From Lithobates sylvaticus (lineage: Eukaryota; Chordata; Amphibia; Anura; Ranidae): 64,000 nucleotides of DNA. The notes below the pieces were generated by a model that worked only from the letters and a program-made list of their open reading frames with translations, was not told the DNA's origin and did not search any database. The position numbers and the translations under genes were made by a program. Positions 53,275 to 63,594 of the stretch are shown one piece after another (the first letter of the stretch is position 1; each line of letters begins with the position of its first letter). The stretch spans positions 578,739,193 to 578,803,192 of the forward strand of contig CM053029.1 in NCBI GenBank assembly GCA_028564925.1. Direction: 5' to 3'.

Positions 53275-54022
53275 AAAAAATTAAAAGTCAGCAGCTACAA
53301 ATACTGCAGCTGCTGACTTTTAATAATCGGACACTTACCTGTCCCGGGGTCCAGCGTTGCAGGGGAACGAGACCCCCCCTCATTCCCCACTCCGCTCGCG
53401 GCGCCGGCATTCTTAATGTGGGCACCCGGCTGTGGCTTCACAGCCGGGCACCCACTGCGCATGCGCGAGCGGCGCCGTGCGCCGTGATTTGACGCTCACT
53501 CATCTGGGACACATAACAGGTCCCAGATGACTGTGCGGAGACTACAGGAAGTGATGTCATTGCCTGGGCAATGAAGGTGGCAGACTACGAGGGACCCCCT
53601 AGCAACAGGCATTTAGAGGTGAGTAAAAAAAAAAAAAAATCCAATTTTTTTTTCCAATTTTTTTTTTAATGATTTTTAAGCCAAATTTTTTTTTCGTGGT
53701 GGTAACACCACTTCAAGGGGTTCTGAGAAAGGGTGGAGAAAGACCTGGTAAAAATGAAAATGAAAAAAGGAAAAAACACATACAACCAACAACAGTGGTA
53801 GCACAAATTTTACCCAAGCTAAAAAAACACTGACCGGAAGTCTGAACCCCTGACATCTCCTCTGCACTGCCTCCTCCTTACACCGCTCTGGCCAATCCCC
53901 TGTCAGCACAACTAACTGAGGAAATATTTAACCCGCCCCCTTGTGTTGTCACAGTCCCGGAGGATGCTGGGACTGTGACATCGCAAGGGGGCGGGGTCAC
54001 CATGTGACATGAACCGGAAGAC
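53275..54022. mobile_element. MITE fragments with hairpins
   Basis: AAAAGTCAGCAGCT...AGCTGCTGACTTTT hairpin at 53282-53320. CTTACCTGTCC block. A second long hairpin CCCGCCCCCTTG...CAAGGGGGCGGG at about 53933-53996. 53712-53920 is unclassified. Non-coding. Confidence 0.5.
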
Positions 54023-55617
54023 ACTCCGGTATTGATGGCGCCGGAGAAGGTCGTGGATGAGGACTGCTTCGGGGGCTTCGTTCTCAGGTAAGTTATTCAT
54101 AATGAGCTAGTATGCTATGCATACTAGCTCATTATGCCTTTGCCTTGCAGGTTCCGTTTTTTTTTTTGTGAGGAGGCTTTACTTCCTCTTTAAGTACCCT
54201 CTCCCAGAACACACAGCGAGACAACACACCCACTGATTGGTTCCGAGAAAAATTGGCACCCAATGCGTCCAACCAGACTGCGTTCCGATGCTTGCCAGAG
54301 GTGACACCGACACCTATGGCCAAACAGAACACAATACAGTCCAGCCAAACTGGTACTGAGACCATCATTTGGAACAATTAACCCTAAAACCCAACTATGG
54401 TTTTAAAAACATTAAATTGACAAAAATATAGCACGTGCGCTTCAGGAGTCCGGTGCTACACATATAAAACGTGTGTTATCCCCATTTGGCTGCAAAAGTG
54501 GAAGTGCACTTTAAGATTATTATGTCTTATTTCTTCAAAAACAAATGATCACAGTTCACTTGAGAGCTTGAAATAAACACATGGAGGCTTACTTCTATGG
54601 CTATTAGTATTACAAGATTTAGTGACACTAGCTTGTGGAGGATGCTGATAATTAGTAGGAAAACCTATAAAATATATGAGGTTTTAAACAATAAAGAGTA
54701 GCTATGTCTTGTATTAGGTCACGCAGAAGAGCTAATTTATGTTGTTAGGATGTAAGCAGGACAGCTGCAAGTTACACTTTACAATCTTGATCCTCTGTTG
54801 TTTAGTGCGTTCTATTGATTCCAGGCTCAGTTACAGTGAGGGATTGAAAGCTTGCACTTTTAGCATGTCAGATGGATTCACTCAAATTTGTCTGTGCTAA
54901 AAATAAAGGACTGCTGTCCAGATTAATTACAGGCCATAGGACAGCACAGGGCATGCATTCAGAAATGTTAATAATAGCAGGATGCTTTCAGGGCGGCAAA
55001 GTTATTAGCTTATGTGTCCTGAGTTATGAAATGCACTTAGGCTAGGTTCACACATTATCACTCTAATGGCGCGTACACACGGTTGGAATTTCCGACAACA
55101 AATGTTTGATGGGAGCCTGTTGTCGGAAATTCCGACCATGTGTAGGCTCCATCGGACATTTTCCATCTGTATTTCCGATGAACAAAATTTGGATCTCAAA
55201 TTTTCTGACAACAAAATCTGTTGTCCTAAATTCCGAGCGTGTGTAGACAATTCCAACGCTCAAAATTCCACGCATGCTCAGAATCAAGCAGAAGAGCCGC
55301 GCTGGCTATTGAACTTCAATTTTCTCGGCTCGTCATACATCACTGCGTTCTTGACGTTCGGAATTTCCAACATTTATGTGATCGTGTGTATGCAAGACAA
55401 GTTTGAGCCAACATCCGTGGGAAAAAAAAACATGGATTTTGTTGTCGGAATGTGCAATCGTGTGTACGTGTACAGTAGCGCTGCGATATACAAAATTCAG
55501 TGTGCTTTAAAGCAACCATAAATCAAAGTGATGTGAAACAAAATAAATCAAATAAATATACAATTTCGAGAAATAAAAAAAATATAAAATGACGAAAGTG
55601 TCAAAAAAAGTCCACCA
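54023..55617 (+). repeat. Segmental duplication, copy B (1.6 kb)
   Basis: See 42507-44105. It starts inside the MITE sequence (ACTCCGGTATTGATGG) and ends at GTCCACCA, exactly where a LINE 5' end follows, so the true right limit is hidden by the LINE. It carries the same LTR-flank and MITE junctions as copy A, proving duplication and not independent insertions. Confidence 0.95.
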
Positions 55618-57605
55618 CAGTGCGCATGTGCGGAGTTCCGGAGATGGCTGCTTAGCCAGGAGCTCCGCTCTACCCCAGCCAAACGGCGCCCGTCGCTAGC
55701 CCCACAGCTATCCAGAACAGCGACAAGACAGCCCGCGGACCCCCCACATAACAGGGCATCGCCCCATATGCACAGATCATCGGTCAGATGCAGTTTGGAG
55801 CCTCAATTCGTTACTCTGGATCCGGCCGGCGGATCCAAGATGGCGGCCGCCACGAGGCAGCACCCGGCCTACACGGAGGGGATACATGAGGGGAGACAGG
55901 TAAATTCCCCCACAACCCTGCAATGCACCCCGGTGGCACAGGGATACCCACAACAGGAACTGTCTCCTTCCCCAGCCTCCACAGAATCCCTAATAGGCCG
56001 CTCCATGGACAGATTCTCTGCATCCCCTGCTGAGCCTCATGCTGCGCTCCAAGCTGTCCCCCTTCACACTGACCCCATGTCAGCATCTCTCACAATGACT
56101 GATCTGTATTTGAAATTGTCAGATCTGCTTTCCCAAACAGCTGCCAAGATCACAGGAGATCTAAAACAAGATTTTCAAAACCTGGGCACCAGAATTGACT
56201 ATATTGAGCATAAGATGGAACAAACAATTGCTGTGACTAACCAAAACTCTGACCACCTACACACAGTACAAGATCAATTGGATGTCGCTTTATCCAGAAT
56301 TGACGATTTGGAAAATAGGTCAAGAAGGTACAACGTTAGGATCAGAGGCCTTCCTGAATCCGTCACTAACATACCAGCTGCGGTACAAAACATGATCCAG
56401 ACCTTAATCCCAAATGTTCCTCAACACCGCTTGGAACTTGACAGAGCCCATAGAGCATTGGGACCCCCCAGGAAAGACGGATCTCCAAGAGATGTCATCG
56501 CAAAACCTCACTTTTACGCCATCAAGGAAGAAGTGATGAGACAAGCACGTTCGGCTCCCAAAGTTCTATGCCTTGGTCATCCTGTACAAATACTGCAGAT
56601 CTGTCTCCTTCCACCATGCAGCGCAGACGCTCACTCAAGCCCCTGCTTCAGGTCCTCACACAAAAGGACATTAAATACAAATGGGCCTTCCCTTTTGCAG
56701 TAAAATTCACAGACAACGGCAAGACTTATACATTCTCGACATTCCCAGAAGGGGAAAGACTGTTGCTGCGACTCAAACTCATTTCCCAAGAAGCAGACAT
56801 GGAGGTGTCTCACAACTTGCCCGGATCCACCAAGAGACCAACCCCAACGAGCCCAGAATCACCGCTTTGGAACAAGACAAAGACCAAGAAGGCAAAGGAC
56901 AATGGCCCACCTTGAAGACTCCTAAGAGGACATAGACTGTCCTGTGACCTAAGTAATTGGTTGGTTCTGGTCTTCCTAGATCCAGATACCTGGACGTTGT
57001 TCATTTTGAACACTGATATCTTTATTTTTATTTTTTGATTCCTTAGCTACTTTTGGCTCCCCATGGTCTGACCGGTTTATGACTGGTCACTCCTAGGGAT
57101 TTACACACCGCTACTGTGAGCAGGGGCCCTCCCTTCGTCCCCTTTCAAGGGACGAACGGGGGGCACCGGATACAGAGCATATTGAGTTTTACAGTCCGCA
57201 TAACATATGCCATACTTCTTCCAGATTGCTGAGTTACACTTACTCGGTATAATATTAGGGGGCGCCCTGGCTGGGGTAGGCCCCATGTGCCTCAACCTCA
57301 CCCTTAGGTTCCTGACGGTATCTGGGGGTGCGGCTGTCTGTCCCTTTTGGGAGCAGACACTGTTACCTTTTCGGTAGAAGTCCCTAGGGGGTGTCTCCCC
57401 CCCTGGGAACTGTTTCCCTTGATAGGAGACAAATCTTTCTGCTCTTTTCCACTCTTTCCTTCTCCCCTTCCCATGCCCCTCCCAGTTATTTTGTGCCTAA
57501 TGAGAATTATCTTTTCAGAACATTTGCCTCCAATATTGGTGTCCAGCTTCCAACCGCCAGGATGGTGCGATGATGAACTGAATGACCAAGCAGTCAGAAG
57601 ACGTC
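55618..57605 (+). mobile_element. L1-like LINE, 5' part only
   Basis: 5' end GTGCGCATGTGCGGAGTTCC, then AGATGGCTGCTTAGCC and GGAGCTCCG as in the other two LINEs. ORF1, then about 0.7 kb of spacer, cut off by the Harbinger end at 57607. ORF2 is absent here; it may lie right of the window if the Harbinger split the LINE. Confidence 0.85.
55768..56915 (+). pseudogene. LINE ORF1, one frameshift
   Basis: The first frame (to about 56600) has a disordered head, coiled coil, DDLENRSRRYNVRIRGLPES and HRLELDRAHRALGPPRKDG. After HPVQIL the frame is lost by an apparent single-base deletion near 56603 and continues in the next frame as ADLSPSTMQRRRSLKPLLQV, KYKWAFPFAVKF and a basic tail to 56915. Closest to the minus-strand ORF1 remnant at 31963-32837 (ITGDIRIDFQNLG vs ITGDLKQDFQNLG). 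Confidence 0.88.
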
Positions 57606-57606
57606 T

Positions 57607-57850
57607 TAAGCCCCATACACACGGTCGGATTTTCGCATGGATTCTGTCCGATCGGACAATGTTGTTGAAAAATCCGACTGTGTGTATGCACCATCGGACA
57701 GTGTACGTCGGATTGTCCGACGGACAAAGTCCTATCTCCTGCTGGATAGATTTTTTGACAACAGGGTCCGATCACACCAAATCCGATCGTGTGTAGCGTT
57801 GTCCGACGGACAAAGTGCTACGCATGCTCAGAAGAAATTCTGTGACGGAA
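57607..57850. repeat. Left terminal region of the Harbinger element
   Basis: Tip as above, then about ten TCGGA/TCCGA motifs in both orientations (for example GTCCGATCGGACAA, GTCGGATTGTCCGACGGACA) and CTACGCATGCTCAGAAGAAA. The MITE at 43553 has the same order, with CCACGCATGCTCGGAATCAA. Such motifs are candidate binding sites for the element's DNA-binding proteins. Confidence 0.75.
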
Positions 57851-58385
57851 GCGCTCGGTCAGGTAAAACTACCTTTCCTAATCGACACAGCACATTCGTC
57901 ACGCTGCAATGTTAAAATGTCTTTAATGCAGCGCATTCTCTTTTTCTTTACAATGCAACAAGAATGACATGTTTTAGCTGCTCCTATTCACCCGCACTTC
58001 TCACAAACTTACTTCTTTATTACTTTGCAGCATTTATACACTACATGTTTATTTTTACTCAGATCGTAAAAGAATCTTTGTTATTTTTTTCGGATGTTTT
58101 TTTTTTGTTTATTTTTTTTTTTTGGGAATACATTTTTACATACATACATATTTGAAGGAGATTTTTTTTTTTTTTTTGGAGGGGGTTTGTATGTCTCAAC
58201 TTAGCAAAACCACATTATTAACATTTGTATTTCTTGCTTAAATTTACTAGGAGTTTGTTGGTTGTTGGTGCCCCTTGTTAATTCTACTTTAGGATTTGTG
58301 AAATGTACCTGCCTACTCAAAGAAAAACTGTCATTGTAGAAAAGTAAAACACAATAGGCAATGATTATTTCAAATCAAAAAAACA
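57851..58385. other. Harbinger left non-coding region
   Basis: AT-rich with T-runs (58093-58165). No coding frame. Confidence 0.5.
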
Positions 58386-58391
58386 TTTATT
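58386..58391 (-). terminator. Polyadenylation signal for the MADF gene
   Basis: AATAAA on the minus strand, about 260 nt after the stop at 58653. Confidence 0.6.
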
Positions 58392-58652
58392 TAGGTCTCA
58401 GCAACAAACCAAAGAGGAACGCAGCCATGGTGAAACTTGGGGAATTTGCAAAGCCTTGGACCCCCATGGCAACCATAATTTTTCAAGCTTAGAAAATTGG
58501 GGGCATGAGGAGTACCTATCTAAATAATAAGGGAGTGCAATCTGGTCCTGAAGTCCAAAACATCCGGAACTGCAGCAGATGCCATCTAGGTCCCCAGGCT
58601 CTGGTACTACGAGAGGCTCCATCTTCTCTCAGACCAGACTGAATCCAGGTCG

Positions 58653-59841
58653 TCACTCTCTTGTCTTCCTTGTACGCTTCCTTCCACGCTGTGGTGCTGG
58701 TGCTGGTGGGGTGGCAGAAGGAGGAGGAGGAGGCGGAGCAAGGTCACTATCGCAAACATGTGTGAGTGGGGTCATCTCCCCAGCCATCCCCTCATTTAGG
58801 ATTTTGAGGATGACATCCTCACACATGCTGCGTTGCCCCGCCTCCATACCCGTCAATTTATTGGCAACCAAGGAGCCAAAGGCCTCCTCGTAGGTGGGTG
58901 TGGCATATAGGGAGGCTGAAGCATCTCGGATAAGCTGGAGCGCTGACTCTCCCACCTCCCCCATGTTTTTCGCCCTTCTGTAGGGAAGGCGGAGGGGAGA
59001 GACTTGGGAGACAGTCAGGCTCCTACGCCTACCCCCCTGTTGGCTGCCACTACCCACCTCTTGGCTGCCACTAACCCCTGCCTCCTCCTGACTGCCACAT
59101 TCCACAGCCACCTCCTGGCTGAGGTCTTCCTGTGTCTGAAAAAGGGACATAGTTTCAGTTATTTGTTCATCAAAAACACACAATTTTCATCTAGTGACTG
59201 TTGCAAAATGTTTACAAATAGAAAACCATACAATTCTCAGCCCTGCAGTTTAGATTCTTCCCAAAAATTTCTCCAACACTACTGTCAGTTGATATGTCAA
59301 TCACGTTAGGAAATAAGCAATTGGGGATCCTGAATTAACTGAACATCATTCATTATTCCCAAAAATGGTAACAAAACTACTATACCTGGCTCAAGCTGGG
59401 CTCCTGCACATCTTCCATACTGGAAGGCCCAGGTTGGTCCTCGGAAGCCTCATCAGGGGTGGCGTGCGCGGAAGGACGCGTGCAAGGAAGAGTCGAGAGT
59501 GACTTCCTGACATTAGCCTGGTCTTTGAGAAAGTGGAGACTCTCATAGTACCAGAGCGTGGGGGCATAGACATCAGCTGCTGCAGCTCCAGATGCTTGGG
59601 ACTTCCGGACCTTACTGCGCTCCCGGAAATAGGTAGTCCTCAGGTTAGCAATTTTTACTCTTAACTTACGAACAGTTGCCGTGGGGAACGTTGGCTTTAC
59701 AAATGCCAAAAGTTTCTGCATGGCTGCGTACCTCTTTAGTCTGTTGCTATAGTCGCGGTGTTTCGCCTGCCATAATAGGGGAATTTCCCTGTATTTATCA
59801 ATGAAGAGGGGGAGAAAACTCACATCGTTGAAGCCATCCAT
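58653..59841 (-). CDS. MADF-domain protein of the Harbinger element (two exons, 312 aa)
   Basis: Probable DNA-binding accessory protein acting in the nucleus on the transposon ends. Exon 1 is 59841-59386 (152 codons) and exon 2 is 59135-58653. The donor at 59385 reads CAG|GTATAG and the acceptor TTTTTCAG|ACACAG. The join EPSLSQ|TQEDLSQE is in phase. Residues about 10-105 form a MADF domain (FIDKYREIPLLWQAKHRDYS, YAAMQKLLAFV, KLRVKIANLRTTYFRE, TLWYYESLHFLKD). Exon 2 is Gln/Glu/Ser-rich, then a helical region (GESALQLIRDASASLY, FGSLVANKLTGMEAGQ), a PPPPPP run and a basic RKRTRKTRE tail (possible nuclear signal). The start is taken at MDGFNDV (59841); 25 hydrophobic upstream residues in the open frame are probably untranslated or intronic. 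Uninterrupted. Confidence 0.78.
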
Positions 59842-60120
59842 AATCTCTGCAAGACACAACACCACACAAAACACTATAAATAATGTCAGTCCAAAGTCTC
59901 CTAATCTTCTCCACAAAGAAGCCTCAAGGTCTAATCAGTCTAGGCTAGTTATGTACCAACGTCAAATGAGCTTTCTCTCCCCTCGTCTCCCAGATCGTGG
60001 CTACGACACAGGCGTGTGACGTTTTATATACAGTGCGCATGCGTCAAACTCCGCCCACCCCTGACGATCTTTCTCGTCTATTCCCCACCCCTTCACTTTG
60101 CGGCGCAGTGGGGAGAGCAC
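59842..60120. promoter_or_regulatory. Divergent promoter region between MADF and Myb-like genes
   Basis: 279 bp separate the two start codons. A TATA-like TTTATATA at 60022-60030 lies about 95 bp upstream of the plus-strand ATG. A matching element for the minus gene is not certain; ACTATAAATAATG near 59873 is one candidate. Confidence 0.5.
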
Positions 60121-61108
60121 ATGGCGGGGACACAGCAGGTGCGCCCCAAATATCCCCCCAACGAGGAGGTGGACGAGGAAAGTCCGGAGGCACAAACGTC
60201 CCGATCCCGGAGCCTGAAATTCAAGGCCTCCAATATGTCATTTGGAGAAATGTTGGAGATGGTGGACATATTAAAGAGGAGCGACTATGATGGGAAGTAT
60301 GGGCCTTACCTCAACCCCAATGTCCGCAAGGCCAAGATCATGTCTAAAGTTGTGAGGAGGCTGTACAATCATTTTGGGGTACGACGATCCAAGGAGCAAC
60401 TGAGGAAACGCTGGTCAGACCTGAAACTGAGGGAGGCCGATCAGTACAGAAAGATCAAGCGAGTTCTTCAAAAAAGTAAGTAGTTGTGTTTTGTGTTTGA
60501 TTTCTTGCTTGCATACTGCTCCATGTGTTTGGATTTTTACAAAGTTGTACATTCCAAAATGGCCACTTTCATGTTCGTCTGTGCATTCGATCGTCCTCAA
60601 CCTCGATCTTTCTGCCACTGTCATGGTCGAGTGTGTGTGTCCATTCGATCGTACTCAACCTCGATCGTTCGGCCACTTATAATACGATGTTTGTTGTTTT
60701 TTGGGGGAAAGGAAGTTTGTTCTCTCTAGAAATGACATCAAGACTGTCCAGCCAATTTATTCAATGTAAAGGAGACGTCACCCAGTAGCTGTTTACCCAT
60801 CTGGACTCTAGAGCACTAGTGCTGGGACACCTAAACCCCCTTTTTTATTAGGCTTTTCCACACATGTGCTCCAGTGGATACTAGAGGGGGGTCTCCATCA
60901 CCCAAACGTCGACCAAAAAGCTAGTAAGTTTAGGACCTTTACAAAGTGACTACATTCATGTTGGTGTCATTTGTAACTGGACACCCAAAAATATTGTCCC
61001 TCACTTTCAAGCAATGTTTGTCATTTCCTATTTCTGCCCTCAATAGATTGTGTTGCTAAAGAAAAAGAGCAGAAGGAGAGGAGGAGGAGGAGGAAGAAGA
61101 GATCATAG
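60121..61108 (+). CDS. Myb/SANT-like DNA-binding protein of the Harbinger element (two exons, 138 aa)
   Basis: Known Harbinger elements encode a Myb/SANT-like protein that binds the ends and carries the transposase to the nucleus; this is its likely role. Exon 1 is 60121-60475, starting MAGTQQVRPKYPPNEEVDEE; the trihelix-like domain lies at about 40-118 (MSFGEMLEMVDILKRSD, KIMSKVVRRLYNHFGVRRS, KEQLRKRWSDLKLREADQ). The donor A|GTAAGT is at 60476. The proposed acceptor is CTCAATAG| at 61046, giving exon 2 61047-61108 with a basic end KEKEQKERRRRRKKRS and stop TAG, 417 nt in total. Unspliced, the frame stops two codons after the donor (SK*). An open frame from 60016 exists but MAGT at 60121 is preferred. 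Confidence 0.7.
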
Positions 61109-62438
61109 AACTTGGAGAACTTGTCACCACAACAGGTGAGTGTGGGAGAACACAGCTACTGGTAAGCTAATCAATGTATGGCTGCCTCATTTCCAAGACC
61201 CTATTTTTTTTGTTTTTGGTTTTTAGGTGATGTGGATGTTGTGTAAGAAAAATCGCACTTTACCACAGAGAGTGCCCACGTACTCATCGGGGAGATAATG
61301 GTCTGCAATAGAGATCTAGATTACATAAAGCAAAACATCAATGATGTTCAACAAAAATTGAAGAACATCATTGATGTATTAGGAAAAATCTGAAAACGCA
61401 CCAAGTAATTAACACACATTTGTGCCAGCTTCTGAACACATTTGCAAGTTAAGAACTGTGTTAAATTTGGAACATGCACACATTATGTCCACATGTGCTA
61501 GCTCCCATCATGGTGGATGAATGCCAACGTTTTTTTGGGGGTGCAACCACTTTACGAACTACTAAAGTGGTTGTGGTGAAGGGGTTGCACCCCCAAAAAA
61601 CGGCCATTCATCCCCATGATGGAAAATGGCACTTTTGAAGATTCGAGGCATGTGTTTTACCATATAATGACCATTTTCAGACCCAAATTGTGTGCATGTT
61701 CTAAATTTGCAGTTTCCAGGGGTGACCCCCCCATGTGATGAAGGCAAGATCAAACACACTTTGAACATATAGTCATGTCTGATCTTGTCTTCACTTTAGA
61801 AAGTTGAACTTTCCTAGTTCCTAGGTTCTGTTTTGCTCCATGCCTGGTTTTAAAAATTGCGGAATGTTTGTAAACAATGTTGTAAATAACCAAGATGTTG
61901 TCAGTTTGGGCAAGAAGATTGTAAACGCACTTGTGAATGTTTTGCAAGTAAACTTTTTTACTTTTACTTCCTTATTTAAAAAACAAAATGCATTATGTAC
62001 GTCAAATGTAAAGGATTTGGGGGGCAATGGGTGTTATTTACTAAAGGCAAGTCCACTTTGCACTGCAAGTTTCTTTTCAAGGGCACTTTTTCACTGCACT
62101 TGTAGAGCATAGTGGATTTGACTTATGTAAATGACACCCACAGTGCTTTGTACGAAAACACGGAGCACAGCATTTTTGCGAATACACACATGTCTGACCT
62201 GGTGATGAAAAGGAGTATTTTGGGTGTCAGTTATGCAGTACAAACCTTCTCTAGACCAAAGATTAGGTATCAAACACACAACATGAGAATAATCTTTTTG
62301 GGAAGAAGAGACTGTTACCTCCTTTTGCCCAGAAAGTGCATTCCCACTGTCGAAGGCAAAGGGAAAAAATTTCAAGGTAAAATAAGCTAAAAAGAATACG
62401 GAAATGACAAGAAATCATAGGTTGGTTGAAAAATAATC
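61109..62438. other. Harbinger intergenic region with a long inverted repeat
   Basis: Non-coding. 61505-61550 and 61582-61622 pair over about 40 bp (CATCATGG/CCATGATG, GATGAATG/CATTCATC, GGGGGTGCAACC/GGTTGCACCCCC). 62020-62150 has a GGGTGTTATTTACTAAAGGC block with its inverse-like ATGTAAATGACACCC. A GTGAGT donor-like site follows ACCACAACAG at 61136. Confidence 0.55.
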
Positions 62439-62444
62439 TTTATT
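62439..62444 (-). terminator. Polyadenylation signal for the transposase gene
   Basis: AATAAA on the minus strand, 13 nt after the stop codon at 62457. Confidence 0.65.
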
Positions 62445-62456
62445 TACAAATGCCTC

Positions 62457-63215
62457 TCACATATCGTCAGGCAGAGCAATGGCCCCCCTACCCACAAAGT
62501 AGTCCATATATTGCTCGCGGACCACGCGGGCATTTAGAGGGGGCAAGCCTGGACGTGCCACTTGAAGGGCTGTGAGGTCAGCATTTGGAGGGCCCTCCAC
62601 ATCTGGGCCAACGGCCACCACATAGTTCCTGTTATGTCTTTTGAGGAAGTTGTGCAATATGCAACAGGCAAGAACTATGTGGTTCAGTTTGTATTCCGCC
62701 AAGTTAATTGCCGTCAAGAACAGGCGGAAGTGGCTGGCCAGGATGCCAAAAGTGTTCTCCACAACTCTTCGGGCTCTGGACAGCCTGTAGTTGAAGACCC
62801 TCTGGTCTGGGGTGAGGGTCCTCATCAGGAACGGCCTCATCAGATGGGGAGTCAACGCAAACGCTTCATCTGCGACATAGACAAAGGGGAGTCCTTCTGC
62901 ATTCTCCTCTGGAGGTGGCAAGCACAGACTGCCACTTTGGAGATGCCAGTAGAACTCCGTGTGCGCAATGGCACCACCATCCGAGATCCGGCCGTTCATC
63001 CCCACGTCCACATACATAAACTCATATGTCGCCGGCACCACCGCCAACATCACTACACTATTAAACCCTTTATAATTATAATAGTAGGACCCCGAGTTGG
63101 GCGGTGGGACGATGCGGACGTGTTTCCCATCAATTGCCCCTCCGCAGTTAGGAAAGTCCCAACGGCTGGCAAAGTGGGAGGCCACAGTCTGCCATTCCTG
63201 TGGCGTGGAAGGGAA
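62457..63215 (-). CDS. PIF/Harbinger DDE transposase, last exon (HARBI1-like, about 252 aa)
   Basis: Cut-and-paste transposase of the PIF/Harbinger superfamily. Minus-strand exon starting after an acceptor TTTCACTCCACAG| at 63216 with FPSTPQEWQTVASHFASRWD. DDE_Tnp_4 motifs: NCGGAIDGKHVRIVPP (first D), YVDVGMNGRISDGGA (second D) and RARRVVENTFGILASHFRLF (E), then HIVLACCILHNFLKRH. All three catalytic residues are present and there is no stop. The frame extends upstream to an ATG at 63242 (MFFSGFTPQ), but the N-terminal roughly 100 residues usual for the family are missing, so one or more upstream exons beyond 64000 are likely. The complementary 227-aa plus frame is a shadow. Confidence 0.85.
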   Translation of the reverse strand, partial: FPSTPQEWQTVASHFASRWDFPNCGGAIDGKHVRIVPPPNSGSYYYNYKGFNSVVMLAVVPATYEFMYVDVGMNGRISDGGAIAHTEFYWHLQSGSLCLPPPEENAEGLPFVYVADEAFALTPHLMRPFLMRTLTPDQRVFNYRLSRARRVVENTFGILASHFRLFLTAINLAEYKLNHIVLACCILHNFLKRHNRNYVVAVGPDVEGPPNADLTALQVARPGLPPLNARVVREQYMDYFVGRGAIALPDDM

Positions 63216-63561
63216 CTGTGGAGTGAAACCAGAAAAAAACATTAGTCACTTTGCACATAAACATTGCAAGCAGATTAGACAATCAACATCTTGGAACAAG
63301 AGCATTGTTTAAAATTGGAGGCTGGAAAGTATTTGCACAGAAAAGTAGAGGCTCCCCTTCACAGATTAATCACCCCCCATCAATCCCCCCACTTCTGATG
63401 GGCCATTGGCAATAACTAGGGTTTTGGGGGGGGGGGGGTTGGACAGGTAACCCTCTGCACTTCATTGATTGGCAAATGGCTCAATAATGTGTGCTAGTTT
63501 GGCCAGACCCTCTGTACTTAACACTATTGGCAGCCCCCAGGAAAGCTAAAATAACATTTCA

Positions 63562-63594
<33 letters not shown>

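Noticed and set aside
62562-63245. 227-aa plus-strand frame
   Set aside because: Exact antisense of the Harbinger transposase exon, whose minus-strand translation has all catalytic motifs.
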